Position numbers and translations under genes: made by a program
In this document: piece after piece, positions 27,950 through 37,058 of the stretch
Layout of the letters: each line of letters starts with the position of its first letter
Position numbering within the stretch: position 1 is the first letter of the stretch
Assembly (NCBI RefSeq): GCF_000350085.1
Contig: NZ_CAUM01000097.1
Coordinates: 29,811 to 93,810, forward strand
Reading direction: 5' to 3'
Length of the DNA stretch: 64,000 bases
From: Mesorhizobium metallidurans STM 2683
GTDB lineage: Bacteria; Pseudomonadota; Alphaproteobacteria; Rhizobiales; Rhizobiaceae
Notes under the pieces: generated by a model
What the model was told of the DNA's origin: nothing
The model's input: only the letters and a program-made list of their open reading frames with translations
Database searches by the model: none

Positions 27950-29080
27950 ATGGCAAGGCCCGAACGCAGCAAAGCCGAACAAGAGAGCCTGGATCGCCGT
28001 TTCATGGCGGCGGCGCTTAGGCTGTCGCGGAAAAATGCCGGCCGCACCTCGACCAACCCTTCGGTCGGCACGCTGATCGTGCGCGACGACGGCGACGGAC
28101 CGAAGATCGTCGGCACCGGTGTTACCGCCGTCGGCGGCCGGCCGCACGCCGAGACCGAGGCTTTAGCCGAGGCCGGCGAACTCGCGCGTGATGCAACCGC
28201 TTACGTCACTCTCGAGCCTTGCGCCCATCATGGCAGCACGCCGCCTTGCGCCAATGCACTGGTCAATGCCGGCGTCGCGCGCGTGGTCGGCGCTGCGAGC
28301 GACCCCGATCCGCGTGTCTCCGGCAGGGGCTACGCCATTCTGCGCGCCGCCGATGTCGAGGTGGTCGAGAAGGTGCTTGCCGCCGAAGCCGCCGAGCAAA
28401 TGGCTGGCTATCTGATTCGATCCCTGAAAAAACGCCCGGAAGTGATTCTTAAACTTGCGCTTTCCAGCGATGGCAGGATCGGCAGGGAAGGCGAGGGGCA
28501 GGTCGCGATCACCGGTGAGATCGCGCGGCGCGAAGTCTACCTGATGCGGGCCGAAGCCGACGCCATTCTGGTCGGCATCGGCACGGCGCTGGAAGACGAT
28601 CCGGCGCTGACCGTGCGTTTGCCGGGGCTGGAGAACCGTTCGCCGGCGCGCATCGTGCTTGACCGCCAGATCCGCCTGCCCGAAACCTCGAAGCTGGTTT
28701 CCGGCATCGACCGGGTCCCGCTCTATGTCGCCGCTTGCCTGGAGGCCGACCCGCACCGGCGGGCAGCACTCGAGCGCGTCGGCGTGCGCTTCATCGGCAC
28801 CGAAACGCATGAGGGCGGCGTCGCCCTGCCGGAACTGCTGGAAGACCTGGCGGCGCTCGGCATGGCGAGCGTGCTGGTCGAGGGCGGTGCCAAGGTCGCC
28901 AGGACTTTCCTTGCCGAAGGGCTGGTCGACCGCATCGTGCTGTTCCAGGGGCCGGAAGCGATCGGCGCGGGCGGCGTTGCATCGCCCGTCGATGCAAACC
29001 ATATCCCGGCGGGATTTCGCAAATTGCGAGACATGCGTTTTGGCGAAGACAGCTACGCCGAGTGGGTCAGAGATATCTAG
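27950..29080 (+). CDS. ribD: bifunctional riboflavin deaminase/reductase
   Basis: Performs the second and third steps of riboflavin synthesis. In 376 residues the N-terminal zinc deaminase carries H66 and E68 (RPHAETEALAEAG) with C91 and C100 (LEPCAHHGSTPPC). The C-terminal NADPH reductase follows (LKLALSSDGRIGREGEGQVA, then VLVEGGAKVARTFL). It lies 2 bp after nrdR and 13 bp before ribE, consistent with one transcript. Confidence 0.96.
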   Translation: MARPERSKAEQESLDRRFMAAALRLSRKNAGRTSTNPSVGTLIVRDDGDGPKIVGTGVTAVGGRPHAETEALAEAGELARDATAYVTLEPCAHHGSTPPCANALVNAGVARVVGAASDPDPRVSGRGYAILRAADVEVVEKVLAAEAAEQMAGYLIRSLKKRPEVILKLALSSDGRIGREGEGQVAITGEIARREVYLMRAEADAILVGIGTALEDDPALTVRLPGLENRSPARIVLDRQIRLPETSKLVSGIDRVPLYVAACLEADPHRRAALERVGVRFIGTETHEGGVALPELLEDLAALGMASVLVEGGAKVARTFLAEGLVDRIVLFQGPEAIGAGGVASPVDANHIPAGFRKLRDMRFGEDSYAEWVRDI

Positions 29081-29093
29081 GATCAAGGCCGCG

Positions 29094-29711
29094 ATGTTTA
29101 CCGGAATTGTCACCGATGTCGGCACCGTTGCCGCCGTGAAGCCGCTGAGGGAAGGGGTCGGCTTGCGCATCGACACCGCCTACGATCCCGAGACCGTCGC
29201 CATCGGCGCTTCGATCTCCTGCGGCGGCGTCTGCCTTACCGTCACGGCGTTGCCCGAGCACGGCTCGAACGCGCGCTGGTTTGAGGTCGAGGCCTGGGAG
29301 GAAGCGTTGAGGCTGACGACGGCCGCGGGCTGGAAATCCGGCACCAGGATCAATCTGGAGCGGGCGCTGAAGATCGGCGACGAACTCGGCGGCCATATCG
29401 TATCAGGCCATGTCGACGGCACCGCTGAGATCGTGGCGCGCGAGGAGGAGGGCGATGCCGTGCGTTTCACGCTGGAGGCGCCACGCCATCTTGCGAAATT
29501 CATCGCGCCCAAGGGGTCCGTTGCGCTCGACGGCACCTCGCTCACCGTCAACAAGGTCGAAGGCACCCGCTTCGACGTACTTTTGATCCACCATTCGCTG
29601 ACCGTCACCACCTGGGGCGAGCGCAATGTCGGCGACCGCGTAAATCTAGAGATCGACACCATGGCTCGCTACGCGGCGCGGCTGGTTGAGGCAGCGAAAG
29701 AGGGGCTTTGA
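29094..29711 (+). CDS. ribE: riboflavin synthase alpha subunit
   Basis: Dismutates two 6,7-dimethyl-8-ribityllumazine molecules to riboflavin. The 205 residues form two lumazine-binding barrels. The start MFTGIVTDVGTV and CGGVCLTV mark repeat one, while the GGHIVSGHVDGTA and GTSLTVNKVEG segments mark repeat two. I chose ATG 29094, the invariant MFTG start, although the frame is open far upstream within ribD. No FMN riboswitch was seen before it. Confidence 0.95.
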   Translation: MFTGIVTDVGTVAAVKPLREGVGLRIDTAYDPETVAIGASISCGGVCLTVTALPEHGSNARWFEVEAWEEALRLTTAAGWKSGTRINLERALKIGDELGGHIVSGHVDGTAEIVAREEEGDAVRFTLEAPRHLAKFIAPKGSVALDGTSLTVNKVEGTRFDVLLIHHSLTVTTWGERNVGDRVNLEIDTMARYAARLVEAAKEGL

Positions 29712-29805
29712 ACCACCCCCGGAAATTAGACCGGGCCTGAGCGTCGGACAAAGCTTGCGAATGCGGCCGCTTCGGCCTAAGTCACCGGCGATCCCGGAGA
29801 CATTT

Positions 29806-30300
29806 ATGGCTGGCACATCCCAACACGGCAAAGCGTTTATCCGCCCGAAGCAGAAGGCGCACCTTCTCGTCATCGAGGCCCGCTTCCATGACGACCTTGC
29901 CGACGCGCTGCTCGAAGGCGCGACAAGCGCGCTGGACGAAGCAGGCGCGACCTATGATGTCGTCACGGTTCCGGGTTCGCTGGAAATCCCGGCGGTGATA
30001 ACCTTCGCGCTAGACGGCGCCTCCGAAGGCGGGACCGCCTATGACGGTTTCGTTGCCCTCGGCACCATCGTCCGTGGCGACACCTATCACTTCGACATCG
30101 TCGCCAATGAATCCAGCCGCGCGCTCATGGATATTTCCGTGCAGGAAGCGGTCTGCATCGGCAACGGCATCCTGACCACCGAAAACGACGCCCAGGCCTG
30201 GACGCGGGCCAGGCGTTCGGAAGGCGACAAGGGCGGCTTTGCCGCACGCGCGGCGCTGACCATGATCGCCCTCAAGCAGCAATTGGGAGCGCCATCGTGA
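29806..30300 (+). CDS. ribH: 6,7-dimethyl-8-ribityllumazine synthase
   Basis: Condenses the ribitylamino-pyrimidine with 3,4-dihydroxy-2-butanone phosphate to make lumazine. The 164 residues contain the substrate loop [15 protein letters not shown], the phosphate-binding [20 protein letters not shown] with the catalytic histidine, and [13 protein letters not shown] chose ATG 29806 with GGAG upstream. The 94-bp gap after ribE is the largest in the cluster and shows no riboswitch fold that I can identify. It overlaps nusB by 4 bp. Confidence 0.95.
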   Translation: MAGTSQHGKAFIRPKQKAHLLVIEARFHDDLADALLEGATSALDEAGATYDVVTVPGSLEIPAVITFALDGASEGGTAYDGFVALGTIVRGDTYHFDIVANESSRALMDISVQEAVCIGNGILTTENDAQAWTRARRSEGDKGGFAARAALTMIALKQQLGAPS

Positions 30301-30797
30301 GCGAACCCGCTTCGCCCGGCCAGCCCACGGTGCGCCACGCCAACAAACGCGGCGCCGCCCGTCTGGCCGCTGTGCAGGCGCTCTACCAGATGGATGTGGC
30401 CGGCAGCGGCGTCTTCGAGATCACCGCCGAATACGAATTGTTCAGGCTTGGCAAGGAAGTCGACGGCGCGCTTTATCGCGAGGCCGACGCGCAATGGTTC
30501 CGCGCCATCCTCACCGGCGTCGTCGAGAACCAGAAGACCATCGATCCGGTCATCCGCCAGGCGCTGACCGACGATTGGCCGCTGTCCAGGCTTGATTCGA
30601 CCCTGCGCGCCATTCTGCGCGCCGGCGTTTATGAGCTGATGAAGCGCGAGGATGTGCCGGTCGCCGTCATCGTTTCGGAATATGTCGACATCGCCAAGGC
30701 CTTCTACGAGGACGACGAGCCGAAGCTCACCAACGCCGTGCTCGATCGCGTCTCGCGCCGGGTACGCGGCGAGGGGCGCGGCAAGGACGCTTCATGA
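30297..30797 (+). CDS. nusB: transcription antitermination factor NusB
   Basis: All-helical RNA-binding factor that, with NusE (S10), binds boxA and prevents premature termination on rRNA operons. The 166 residues show the typical [17 protein letters not shown] start, [20 protein letters not shown] (about residues 93-112), and [19 protein letters not shown] before the end. The GTG start overlaps the ribH stop (GTGA), and its end overlaps the next gene, so expression is coupled on both sides. Confidence 0.95.
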   Translation: MSEPASPGQPTVRHANKRGAARLAAVQALYQMDVAGSGVFEITAEYELFRLGKEVDGALYREADAQWFRAILTGVVENQKTIDPVIRQALTDDWPLSRLDSTLRAILRAGVYELMKREDVPVAVIVSEYVDIAKAFYEDDEPKLTNAVLDRVSRRVRGEGRGKDAS

Positions 30798-32014
30798 CCG
30801 CCACGACTATGGCCGCCGGGGCCGGCAAGGAGGCGCGCCGAACGGCGTTTATTCTGGCCGCCTCGCAGGCGGTCATCGGTTCGGCCGCGCCCATCGCTAT
30901 TTCGCTCGGCGCTCTGGCCGGGCAATATCTGCTTGGTCCCGACAAGTCGCTGGCGACCGCGCCGGTCACCGGTTTCAATCTCGGCGTCGCGCTCGGCGCC
31001 CTGCCGGCCGCCGCCATCATCCGCCAGCTCGGCCAGCGTGGCGGCTTCGTGACCGGCACGATCATCACCGCGCTTGGCGGGCTCATTGCCACGCTGGCGC
31101 TGTTTAATCCCAGCTTCTGGCTGTTCGCCTTCGGACTGATGGTGATCGGCGTCGGTGGCGCCTTCGTCCAGCAGTTCCGCTTCGCCGCCGCCGACAACGC
31201 GCCGCCCGAATTCAAGGCGCGCGCCATTTCCTTCGTGCTGGCCGGCGGCATCGTCACCGCCATCCTAGGTCCGCAGATCGTCATCTTCACCCGCGAATCC
31301 TTTGCGCCGGTGATGTTCGCCGGCTCGTTCGCTTCCATCCTCGTGCTGGCGGCGGTTGGCGCCGTCATCCTGTCGTTCCTGCGCATTCCGGCGAGAGCCG
31401 TCGGCAGGGCGGAAATCGCCGACGTCGATGCCCGGCCGCTCTCCGAGATCGTCACCAGGCCGCGTTTCGTCGCAGCACTTTTTTGCGCCGTCGGCAGCTA
31501 TGCGCTGATGAGCTTCGTCATGACCGGTGCACCGCTGGCCATGGTCGGCTGCGGCCTGTCGACGGACGACGCCACGCTCGGCATTTCCTGGCACGTGATG
31601 GCGATGTTCGCGCCGAGTTTCTTCACGGGATCGCTGATCCACCGCTTCGGCGCCGAACGGATCGTGGCGCTCGGTCTCGTCTTGCTCATCGGTTGCGCCG
31701 TGGTGGCGCTGTCGGGGCTGGCGCTGTGGCAGTTCTGGACGGCGCTGATCCTGCTCGGCCTTGGCTGGAATTTCGCTTTTATCGGTGCCACTGCCATGGT
31801 CGCCGACAGCTACCGGCCATCGGAAAAGGGCAAGGTGCAGGGCTTCCACGACTTCGTCCTGTTCGGCTCCGTCGCATTTGCCTCGCTGATGTCGGGCGCG
31901 GTCTACAATGCCTGGGGCTGGGAGATGCTGAACTGGATCATCTTGCCGGTGACGGTGCTCTGTTTCGTGGCGTTGGGCGCGTTGAAGATGACGAGCTTGC
32001 GCCCGGCAAACTGA
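30794..32014 (+). CDS. MFS transporter
   Basis: Major facilitator permease of 406 residues with twelve predicted helices. It is a member of the uncharacterised group found after nusB in many Rhizobiales. The first half contains [21 protein letters not shown], the position of motif A, here without the usual DRxGRR. The second half contains [20 protein letters not shown]. It overlaps the nusB stop by 4 bp, so it is probably the last gene of the rib operon. Riboflavin transport would be a guess and is not supported. Confidence 0.85.
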   Translation: MTATTMAAGAGKEARRTAFILAASQAVIGSAAPIAISLGALAGQYLLGPDKSLATAPVTGFNLGVALGALPAAAIIRQLGQRGGFVTGTIITALGGLIATLALFNPSFWLFAFGLMVIGVGGAFVQQFRFAAADNAPPEFKARAISFVLAGGIVTAILGPQIVIFTRESFAPVMFAGSFASILVLAAVGAVILSFLRIPARAVGRAEIADVDARPLSEIVTRPRFVAALFCAVGSYALMSFVMTGAPLAMVGCGLSTDDATLGISWHVMAMFAPSFFTGSLIHRFGAERIVALGLVLLIGCAVVALSGLALWQFWTALILLGLGWNFAFIGATAMVADSYRPSEKGKVQGFHDFVLFGSVAFASLMSGAVYNAWGWEMLNWIILPVTVLCFVALGALKMTSLRPAN

Positions 32015-32180
32015 CATCACACTGTATCACGCTGTCGGGACGAGGCGCGTCGGATTTACCGCGCCGGAACAAAATTATTGCGCCTGTACCCATTGTTATG
32101 AAACCGTGTGCCCCGACGGTGCGTTGAAGCCATGCTCATATGCGGCAACCGCATTCCGGTTCACAGCAAGGGATCTCACC

Positions 32181-33093
32181 ATGTTTTCAATCAAGCTTCT
32201 GGTCGGCGCGGCGCTGGCGCTCGGCATCACCGCAGCCTCCGCAAGCGCTCAGGTGGTGGTGTCGTCGAAGATCGACACCGAAGGCGGCGTGCTCGGCAAC
32301 ATCATCCAGCTGGTGTTGAACGCCAACAACATCCAGACGACCGACCGCATTCAGCTCGGTGGCACCCCGGTGGTGCGCAAGGCGATCACCGCCGGCGAGA
32401 TCGATATCTATCCGGAATACACCGGCAATGCCGCCTTCTTCTTCGAGAAGGCCGACGATCCCGTCTGGAAGGATGCCGCCAAGGCGTATGAGACGGCGAA
32501 GAAACTCGACTACGACGCCAACAAGATCGTCTGGCTGTCGCCGTCGCCGGCCAACAACACCTGGGCGATCGCGCTGCGCAAGGAGGTCGCCGAGACCAAC
32601 AAGCTGGCCACGCTTTCCGATTTCGGCAAATACGTTTCCGGCGGCGGTCAGGTGGTGCTGGCGGCTTCGGCTGAGTTCGTCAATTCGGCGGCAGCACTTC
32701 CGGCCTTCCAGACCACCTACGGCTTTACGCTGAAGCCGGAACAACTGATCACGCTGTCCGGCGGCGACACGGCTGCGACCATTGCCGCGGCGGCGAACCC
32801 AGACCAATGGCGCCAACGCCGCCATGGTCTACGGCACCGACGGCGGCATCGCGCCGTCCGGCCTGGTCGTGCTCGATGACGACAAGGGCGTGCAGCCTGT
32901 CTACCAGCCAGCGCCGATCATCCGCGAGGCGGTGCTGAAGGAGCACCCGGATATCGAGACGCTCTTGAAGCCGGTCTTCGCCAAGCTCGACCTCGTCACG
33001 CTGCAGGAATTGAATGGCCGCGTGCAGGTCGGCGGTGAGCCGGTCAAGGGCGTCGCCGAGGACTTTTTGAAGAAGAACGGGTTCTTGAAGTAG
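32181..33093 (+). pseudogene. osmF: osmoprotectant ABC transporter substrate-binding protein (OsmF/YehZ-like), frameshifted
   Basis: Periplasmic binding protein of the glycine betaine/choline OpuAC family. A signal peptide (LLVGAALALGITAASASAQ) is followed by VVVSSKIDTEGGVLGNIIQ and DIYPEYTGNAAFFFEK. The reading frame breaks at the CCC at 32798-32800. Removing one C restores AAANQTNGANAAMVYGTDGG and a full 303-residue protein, close to the size of E. coli YehZ. As written, translation would run into a wrong frame and stop at 32879. This may be a real mutation or a base-calling error. The three partner genes downstream are intact. Confidence 0.85.
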
Positions 33094-33103
33094 TCAGCCC
33101 GTT

Positions 33104-34315
33104 TTGAAGATGACGCCGGTGCGAGGCGCCCCCCTCTGGCGGCCGCGCGCCATGACCATCCGGTTCGATAAGCTCGGCGTGGTCATCGCCGCGATCGTCG
33201 CCTATGCCGCTTTCGCGGCGCCCTTCGCCACCTTCCGCGCCAACCGCATCGTGCCCGGCGAGGCACGCTCGATGCTCGAGGCTCTGCCTGCGGCGACAGG
33301 CTCGCTGCTGCTGGCGACCGTCGTCGCCGCGGCGCTCGTCGCGCTGTTGAAGACGCCGCTGATCCTGCGCCTTGCGGCCAGCGTGGTCGCACTTGCAGCC
33401 CTTGCCGTCCTGATCGGTGTCGCCGGCAGTTTCCTGACGCCTGAGGGCAATGCGTTCGCGCGCATTTCGCCCGCCTCAGGGTTCTGGCTGCTCATCTTCG
33501 CCTTTACGCTTTTGCTCGCCGATGTGCTGACACGATTGAACCTGTCGCCATGGGCGCGCGTCGGCGTGCTGGTCTTGGCTGCGCTTGCGATTGGTCTGCT
33601 TTTGGCTTCGGGAAGCTGGAACAACCTGTCGATCCTCAAGGAGTATGCCAACCGTGCCGACAGTTTCTGGGCGGAGGGCTCCAAGCATGTGACGCTGGCG
33701 CTGGGCTCGCTGGCGGCGGCGGCGGTCGTTGGTCTGCCGCTCGGCATCCTCTGCCACCGCGTCGACAAATTGCGCGCCGGCGTGCTGAATGTGCTCAACA
33801 TCATCCAGACCATCCCCTCCATCGCGCTGTTCGGCCTGCTGATCGCGCCGCTCGGCTGGGTCGCCGTGCATGTCCCGGGCGCGGCCTCCCTCGGCATTCG
33901 CGGCATCGGCACCGCGCCCGCCTTCCTCGCGCTGTTCCTCTATTCGCTGTTGCCGGTGGTGGCCAACACCGTGGTCGGCCTCGCCGGTGTGCCGCGCGCC
34001 GCCAACGACGCCGCCCGCGGCATGGGCATGACCGATCGCCAGCGCCTGTTCGGCGTCGAGTTTCCATTGGCCTTTCCGGTCATCCTCACCGGCATCCGCA
34101 TCGTGCTGGTGCAGAATATCGGCCTCGCCACGATTGCCGCGCTGATCGGCGGCGGCGGCTTCGGCGTGTTCGTGTTCCAGGGCGTTGGCCAGACGGCGAT
34201 GGATCTGGTGCTGCTCGGCGCGGTGCCGACGGTGGCCCTGGCCTTTGCCGCGGCCATCATCCTCGACGCAGCGATCGAAATGACCGCCACCAAGCGCAGG
34301 GTTGAAACGGCATGA
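33104..34315 (+). CDS. yehY: osmoprotectant ABC transporter permease (YehY-like)
   Basis: Membrane permease of 403 residues. The first half is a hydrophobic domain of about six helices special to YehY-type permeases. The second half is the ABC permease domain with TLALGSLAAAAVVGLPLGIL and the EAA-like loop GMGMTDRQRLFGVEFPLAFP. Start choices are TTG 33104, ATG 33110 and ATG 33152; none has a clear ribosome site. Gene order (binding protein, long permease, ATPase, short permease) equals E. coli yehZYXW. It overlaps the ATPase gene by 4 bp. Confidence 0.88.
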   Translation: MKMTPVRGAPLWRPRAMTIRFDKLGVVIAAIVAYAAFAAPFATFRANRIVPGEARSMLEALPAATGSLLLATVVAAALVALLKTPLILRLAASVVALAALAVLIGVAGSFLTPEGNAFARISPASGFWLLIFAFTLLLADVLTRLNLSPWARVGVLVLAALAIGLLLASGSWNNLSILKEYANRADSFWAEGSKHVTLALGSLAAAAVVGLPLGILCHRVDKLRAGVLNVLNIIQTIPSIALFGLLIAPLGWVAVHVPGAASLGIRGIGTAPAFLALFLYSLLPVVANTVVGLAGVPRAANDAARGMGMTDRQRLFGVEFPLAFPVILTGIRIVLVQNIGLATIAALIGGGGFGVFVFQGVGQTAMDLVLLGAVPTVALAFAAAIILDAAIEMTATKRRVETA

Positions 34316-35250
34316 TCGAGATCGAAGGCATTACCAAGCGCTATGACGCGACGACCGTCGTCGACGACGTGTCGATGCTGATCGAACCACGCACCATCGC
34401 CGTGATTGTCGGCACTTCCGGCTCCGGCAAGACGACGCTGCTGCGCATGATCAACCGGCTGGTCGAACCGAGCTCGGGGGTGATCAAGCTCGACGGCGCC
34501 GACAACCGTTCGCTGCCCGGCTACGAGCTGCGCCGCAGCATCGGCTACGCCATCCAGGGCCACGGCCTGTTTCCGCACCGCACGGTGGCGCAGAACATCG
34601 CCACCGTGCCGGTGCTGCTCGGCTGGGACAAGGCCCGGATCAAGGCCCGCGTCGACGAATTGATGACCCTCTACCAGCTCGACCCCGAAGCGTTCGGGCC
34701 GCGCTATCCGCACGAATTGTCCGGCGGCCAGCAGCAGCGCGTTGGTGTCGCCCGCGCGCTTGCCGCCGAGCCGAACGTGCTTCTGATGGACGAGCCGTTC
34801 GGTGCGCTCGACCCGATCATCCGCAACAAGGCGCAGGAGGATTTGCTGGCGATCCAGAAGCGCTTCGGCACCACCATCATCCTTGTCACCCATGACATGG
34901 AGGAGGCCGTGCATATGGGCGACAAGATCGCGGTCATGGATGCCGGCAAGCTGGTGCAATATGCCAAGCCGGCGGAGATCCTGGCGAAGCCGGCCAGCGC
35001 CTTCGTCGAGACGCTGGTCGGCGCCAGCGAAAAGCCGTTCCGGCTGCTGTCGCTCGGCCGCGTGCGCGACGCGGTGGAGAAGGGGACCGCCGAAGGCGAG
35101 GCGATCCCCGGCGACGCCAGCCAACGCGACGCCTTGGCCGAGTTGTTGTGGTCCGGCCGGCCGGCGCTGCCGGTGAAAGGCGATGACGGCAAGCCGCTCG
35201 GCCGCGTCACCGTGGACGGGCTGGTGAAGCGCGCGGCGAGGCCGGCATGA
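34312..35250 (+). CDS. yehX: osmoprotectant ABC transporter ATP-binding protein (YehX-like)
   Basis: Cytoplasmic ATPase of 312 residues in the ProV/OpuCA class. Walker A GTSGSGKTT is near residues 37-45, signature LSGGQQQRV near 137, Walker B VLLMDEPFGAL near 158, and the switch His in ILVTHDMEEAV. The C-terminal extension (about residues 240-312) replaces the usual pair of CBS domains with a shorter region, as in YehX. It overlaps both permease genes by 4 bp. Confidence 0.92.
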   Translation: MIEIEGITKRYDATTVVDDVSMLIEPRTIAVIVGTSGSGKTTLLRMINRLVEPSSGVIKLDGADNRSLPGYELRRSIGYAIQGHGLFPHRTVAQNIATVPVLLGWDKARIKARVDELMTLYQLDPEAFGPRYPHELSGGQQQRVGVARALAAEPNVLLMDEPFGALDPIIRNKAQEDLLAIQKRFGTTIILVTHDMEEAVHMGDKIAVMDAGKLVQYAKPAEILAKPASAFVETLVGASEKPFRLLSLGRVRDAVEKGTAEGEAIPGDASQRDALAELLWSGRPALPVKGDDGKPLGRVTVDGLVKRAARPA

Positions 35251-36011
35251 AGGAGGCCGGTATAAAAACTTGGCTTCCATCGCTGCTCAGGCTTGCGCTG
35301 GTGGTGTTGCTGGTCGCCTTCGTGACCAATCCCGGCTGGTTTGAACCCCTGTTGAAGCCGCTGACGGAAAACAATGCGCCGGCGATCTACAATCAGGGCA
35401 GCCTTTTGACATTGACGCTGCTGCATCTCAGGACCGTGCTGATCGCCACGGTGGCCGCGACCATCGTCGCCGTGGCGCTCGCCATCCTCGTCACCAGGCC
35501 GGCCGGCGTCGAGTTCCTGCCGCTGTCGCGCAGCCTGGTCAATATCGGCCAGACCTTTCCGCCGGTGGCGGTGCTGGCGCTCGCCGTGCCGGCCGTCGGC
35601 TTCGGCGAGAAACCAACGCTGATCGCGCTGTTCCTCTACGGCCTGTTGCCGATCTTCGAGAATGCGCTGACCGGCCTGACGACGCTGCCGGCCAATGTGG
35701 TCGAGGCGGCGCGCGGCGCCGGCATGACCGGCTGGCAAAGGCTTACCAAGGTGGAACTGCCGCTCAGCGCGCCGATCATTCTGGGCGGCATCCGGCTGTC
35801 GGTGGTCATCAGCCTGGCCACCGCGACCATCGGCTCGACGGTGGCGGCAAAGACCCTGGGCGAGGTGATCATCGCCGGTCTATTATCGAACAATCTCGCC
35901 TTCGTCCTGCAGGGCGGCCTGATCGTCGCAGCCCTTGCCGTGCTTATCTATGACGGGCTCTCGGCGATCGAGCGCTATACAGCGCGCCGCATGGGACGCG
36001 AGGCAGAGTAG
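35247..36011 (+). CDS. yehW: osmoprotectant ABC transporter permease (YehW-like)
   Basis: Short permease of 254 residues with about six helices and the binding-protein-dependent transport domain. The EAA-type loop is GAGMTGWQRLTKVELPLSAP, and conserved TLLHLRTVLIATVAATIVAV precedes it. With YehY it would form the heteromeric channel. Because the osmF gene is frameshifted here, the transporter may be non-functional or use another binding protein, if the frameshift is real. Confidence 0.9.
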   Translation: MKEAGIKTWLPSLLRLALVVLLVAFVTNPGWFEPLLKPLTENNAPAIYNQGSLLTLTLLHLRTVLIATVAATIVAVALAILVTRPAGVEFLPLSRSLVNIGQTFPPVAVLALAVPAVGFGEKPTLIALFLYGLLPIFENALTGLTTLPANVVEAARGAGMTGWQRLTKVELPLSAPIILGGIRLSVVISLATATIGSTVAAKTLGEVIIAGLLSNNLAFVLQGGLIVAALAVLIYDGLSAIERYTARRMGREAE

Positions 36012-36019
36012 TTCAACAT

Positions 36020-36325
36020 TCAAGCTCGCGCGGGGTGGTCGAGCGTCAGTTCGAGCGTGATGCCTGTCTCGCCGACAATCCAGCGGCGGCGGATGACCGC
36101 GAAATCGTGCCTGGTTCCAGCTTTCACGAGAGAAACAAGATCTCCGACGGCGCAATCGCTGCCGAGATCGAGCGTTTCGACAACCTCGGCGATGCCTTGC
36201 TTGCTGGCATAATGTCTCGCGACGACTGTGAGTGTGATGATCGCCGGCTCTCCAGTTGCGCGATCTTCGGGACTCGGCGATTGATGAGCGCGATGCCCCG
36301 ATCTTTCAGCAGGAGTTCTTGCCAT
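36020..36325 (-). CDS. hypothetical protein, divergent from and overlapping the start of the DUF2165 gene
   Basis: Unrecognised protein of about 101 residues. The C-terminal 75 residues read like real coding sequence (VVARHYASKQGIAEVVETLD, SDCAVGDLVSLVKAGTRHDF), with alternating beta-type and basic segments. The N-terminal 25 residues are low in pattern, so the true start may be downstream or non-ATG. Its candidate ATG shares the CATG with the DUF2165 start on the opposite strand. It is convergent with yehW, 8 bp away. Confidence 0.5.
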   Translation of the reverse strand: MARTPAERSGHRAHQSPSPEDRATGEPAIITLTVVARHYASKQGIAEVVETLDLGSDCAVGDLVSLVKAGTRHDFAVIRRRWIVGETGITLELTLDHPARA

Positions 36326-36824
36326 GACCTTGCGTTTCTCCAAGATCGTCATGTGTCTGTGTCTGGCGGCTTTCGCCTTCCTCGTCGCCTTCGGCAACAT
36401 CACCGATTACGGCTCAAACTTCGCCTTTGTCCAGCATGTGTTGAGCATGGACACAACCTTTCCCGGCAACGCGCTGATGTATCGCTCGATCACCAACCCG
36501 TCGCTGTGGACCGCAGGCTACTGGCTGATCATCCTCGGCGAGGCGCTGACCTGCCTGCTCTATCTGATCGCCGCCTGGAATTTGTGGCAGGCGCGCAATG
36601 CCAGCGGGCAGGTTTTCAACGATGCCAAGAAATTCGTGGTGATCGCCGCCACCATGGGTTTCCTCGTTTGGTATTTCGGCTTCATGGTCGTCGGCGGCGA
36701 GTGGTTCGCCATGTGGCAGTCTTCGACATGGAACGGTCAGGAGGCGGCGTTCAAATTCTACATGACCATGCTGGCGGTGCTGATCTTCGTTATCCAGCCT
36801 GACAGTGACCTGCGCAAAAGCTGA
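36324..36824 (+). CDS. DUF2165 family membrane protein
   Basis: Protein of 166 residues with four hydrophobic helices and the DUF2165 pattern: VAFGNITDYGSNFAFVQHVL with the conserved Asn-Asp, the MDTTFPGNALMYRSI loop, and GGEWFAMWQSSTWNGQ before helix 4. The function is unknown. AGGAG lies 9 nt before ATG. It stands alone before hppA. Confidence 0.87.
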   Translation: MTLRFSKIVMCLCLAAFAFLVAFGNITDYGSNFAFVQHVLSMDTTFPGNALMYRSITNPSLWTAGYWLIILGEALTCLLYLIAAWNLWQARNASGQVFNDAKKFVVIAATMGFLVWYFGFMVVGGEWFAMWQSSTWNGQEAAFKFYMTMLAVLIFVIQPDSDLRKS

Positions 36825-36969
36825 GCAGGCGCCGGCCGATTTCAATCGATCTAATCGAGCGGCATCGCCGAAGGGCATGCCGTCTCCCTACGGCTTTTGG
36901 GCGAAAGCCGGGCAAAAATCGAACAATATCTTGACGTTCGCGGCCCTGTTTCGCATAAGCCGATGCGAA

Positions 36970-37001
36970 GGAAGCGGATTCCGCGCACGGAATCCGCTTC
37001 C
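36970..37001. repeat. strong hairpin in the hppA upstream region
   Basis: GGAAGCGGATTCCG, loop CGCA, CGGAATCCGCTTCC: a perfect 14-bp stem 57 bp before the hppA start. No T-run follows, so it is either a repeat element or an mRNA leader structure. Confidence 0.65.
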
Positions 37002-37058
37002 CGTCTCAACGGCCCAGGGAGGGGTTCTTTTGGGCCATCAATCGAGGAAAATTAGGCA

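Noticed and set aside
29712..29805. Possible FMN riboswitch before ribH
   Set aside because: The 94-bp gap has a short CCGGG-type hairpin but not the conserved FMN aptamer elements.
32106..32180. Extended N-terminus for the osmF-like gene
   Set aside because: The signal peptide and AAGGGAT ribosome site define ATG 32181; upstream codons have no pattern.
33940..35280. A 446-codon minus-strand frame opposite the ABC transporter genes
   Set aside because: Antisense shadow of yehX and yehY; no ribosome site or recognisable domain.
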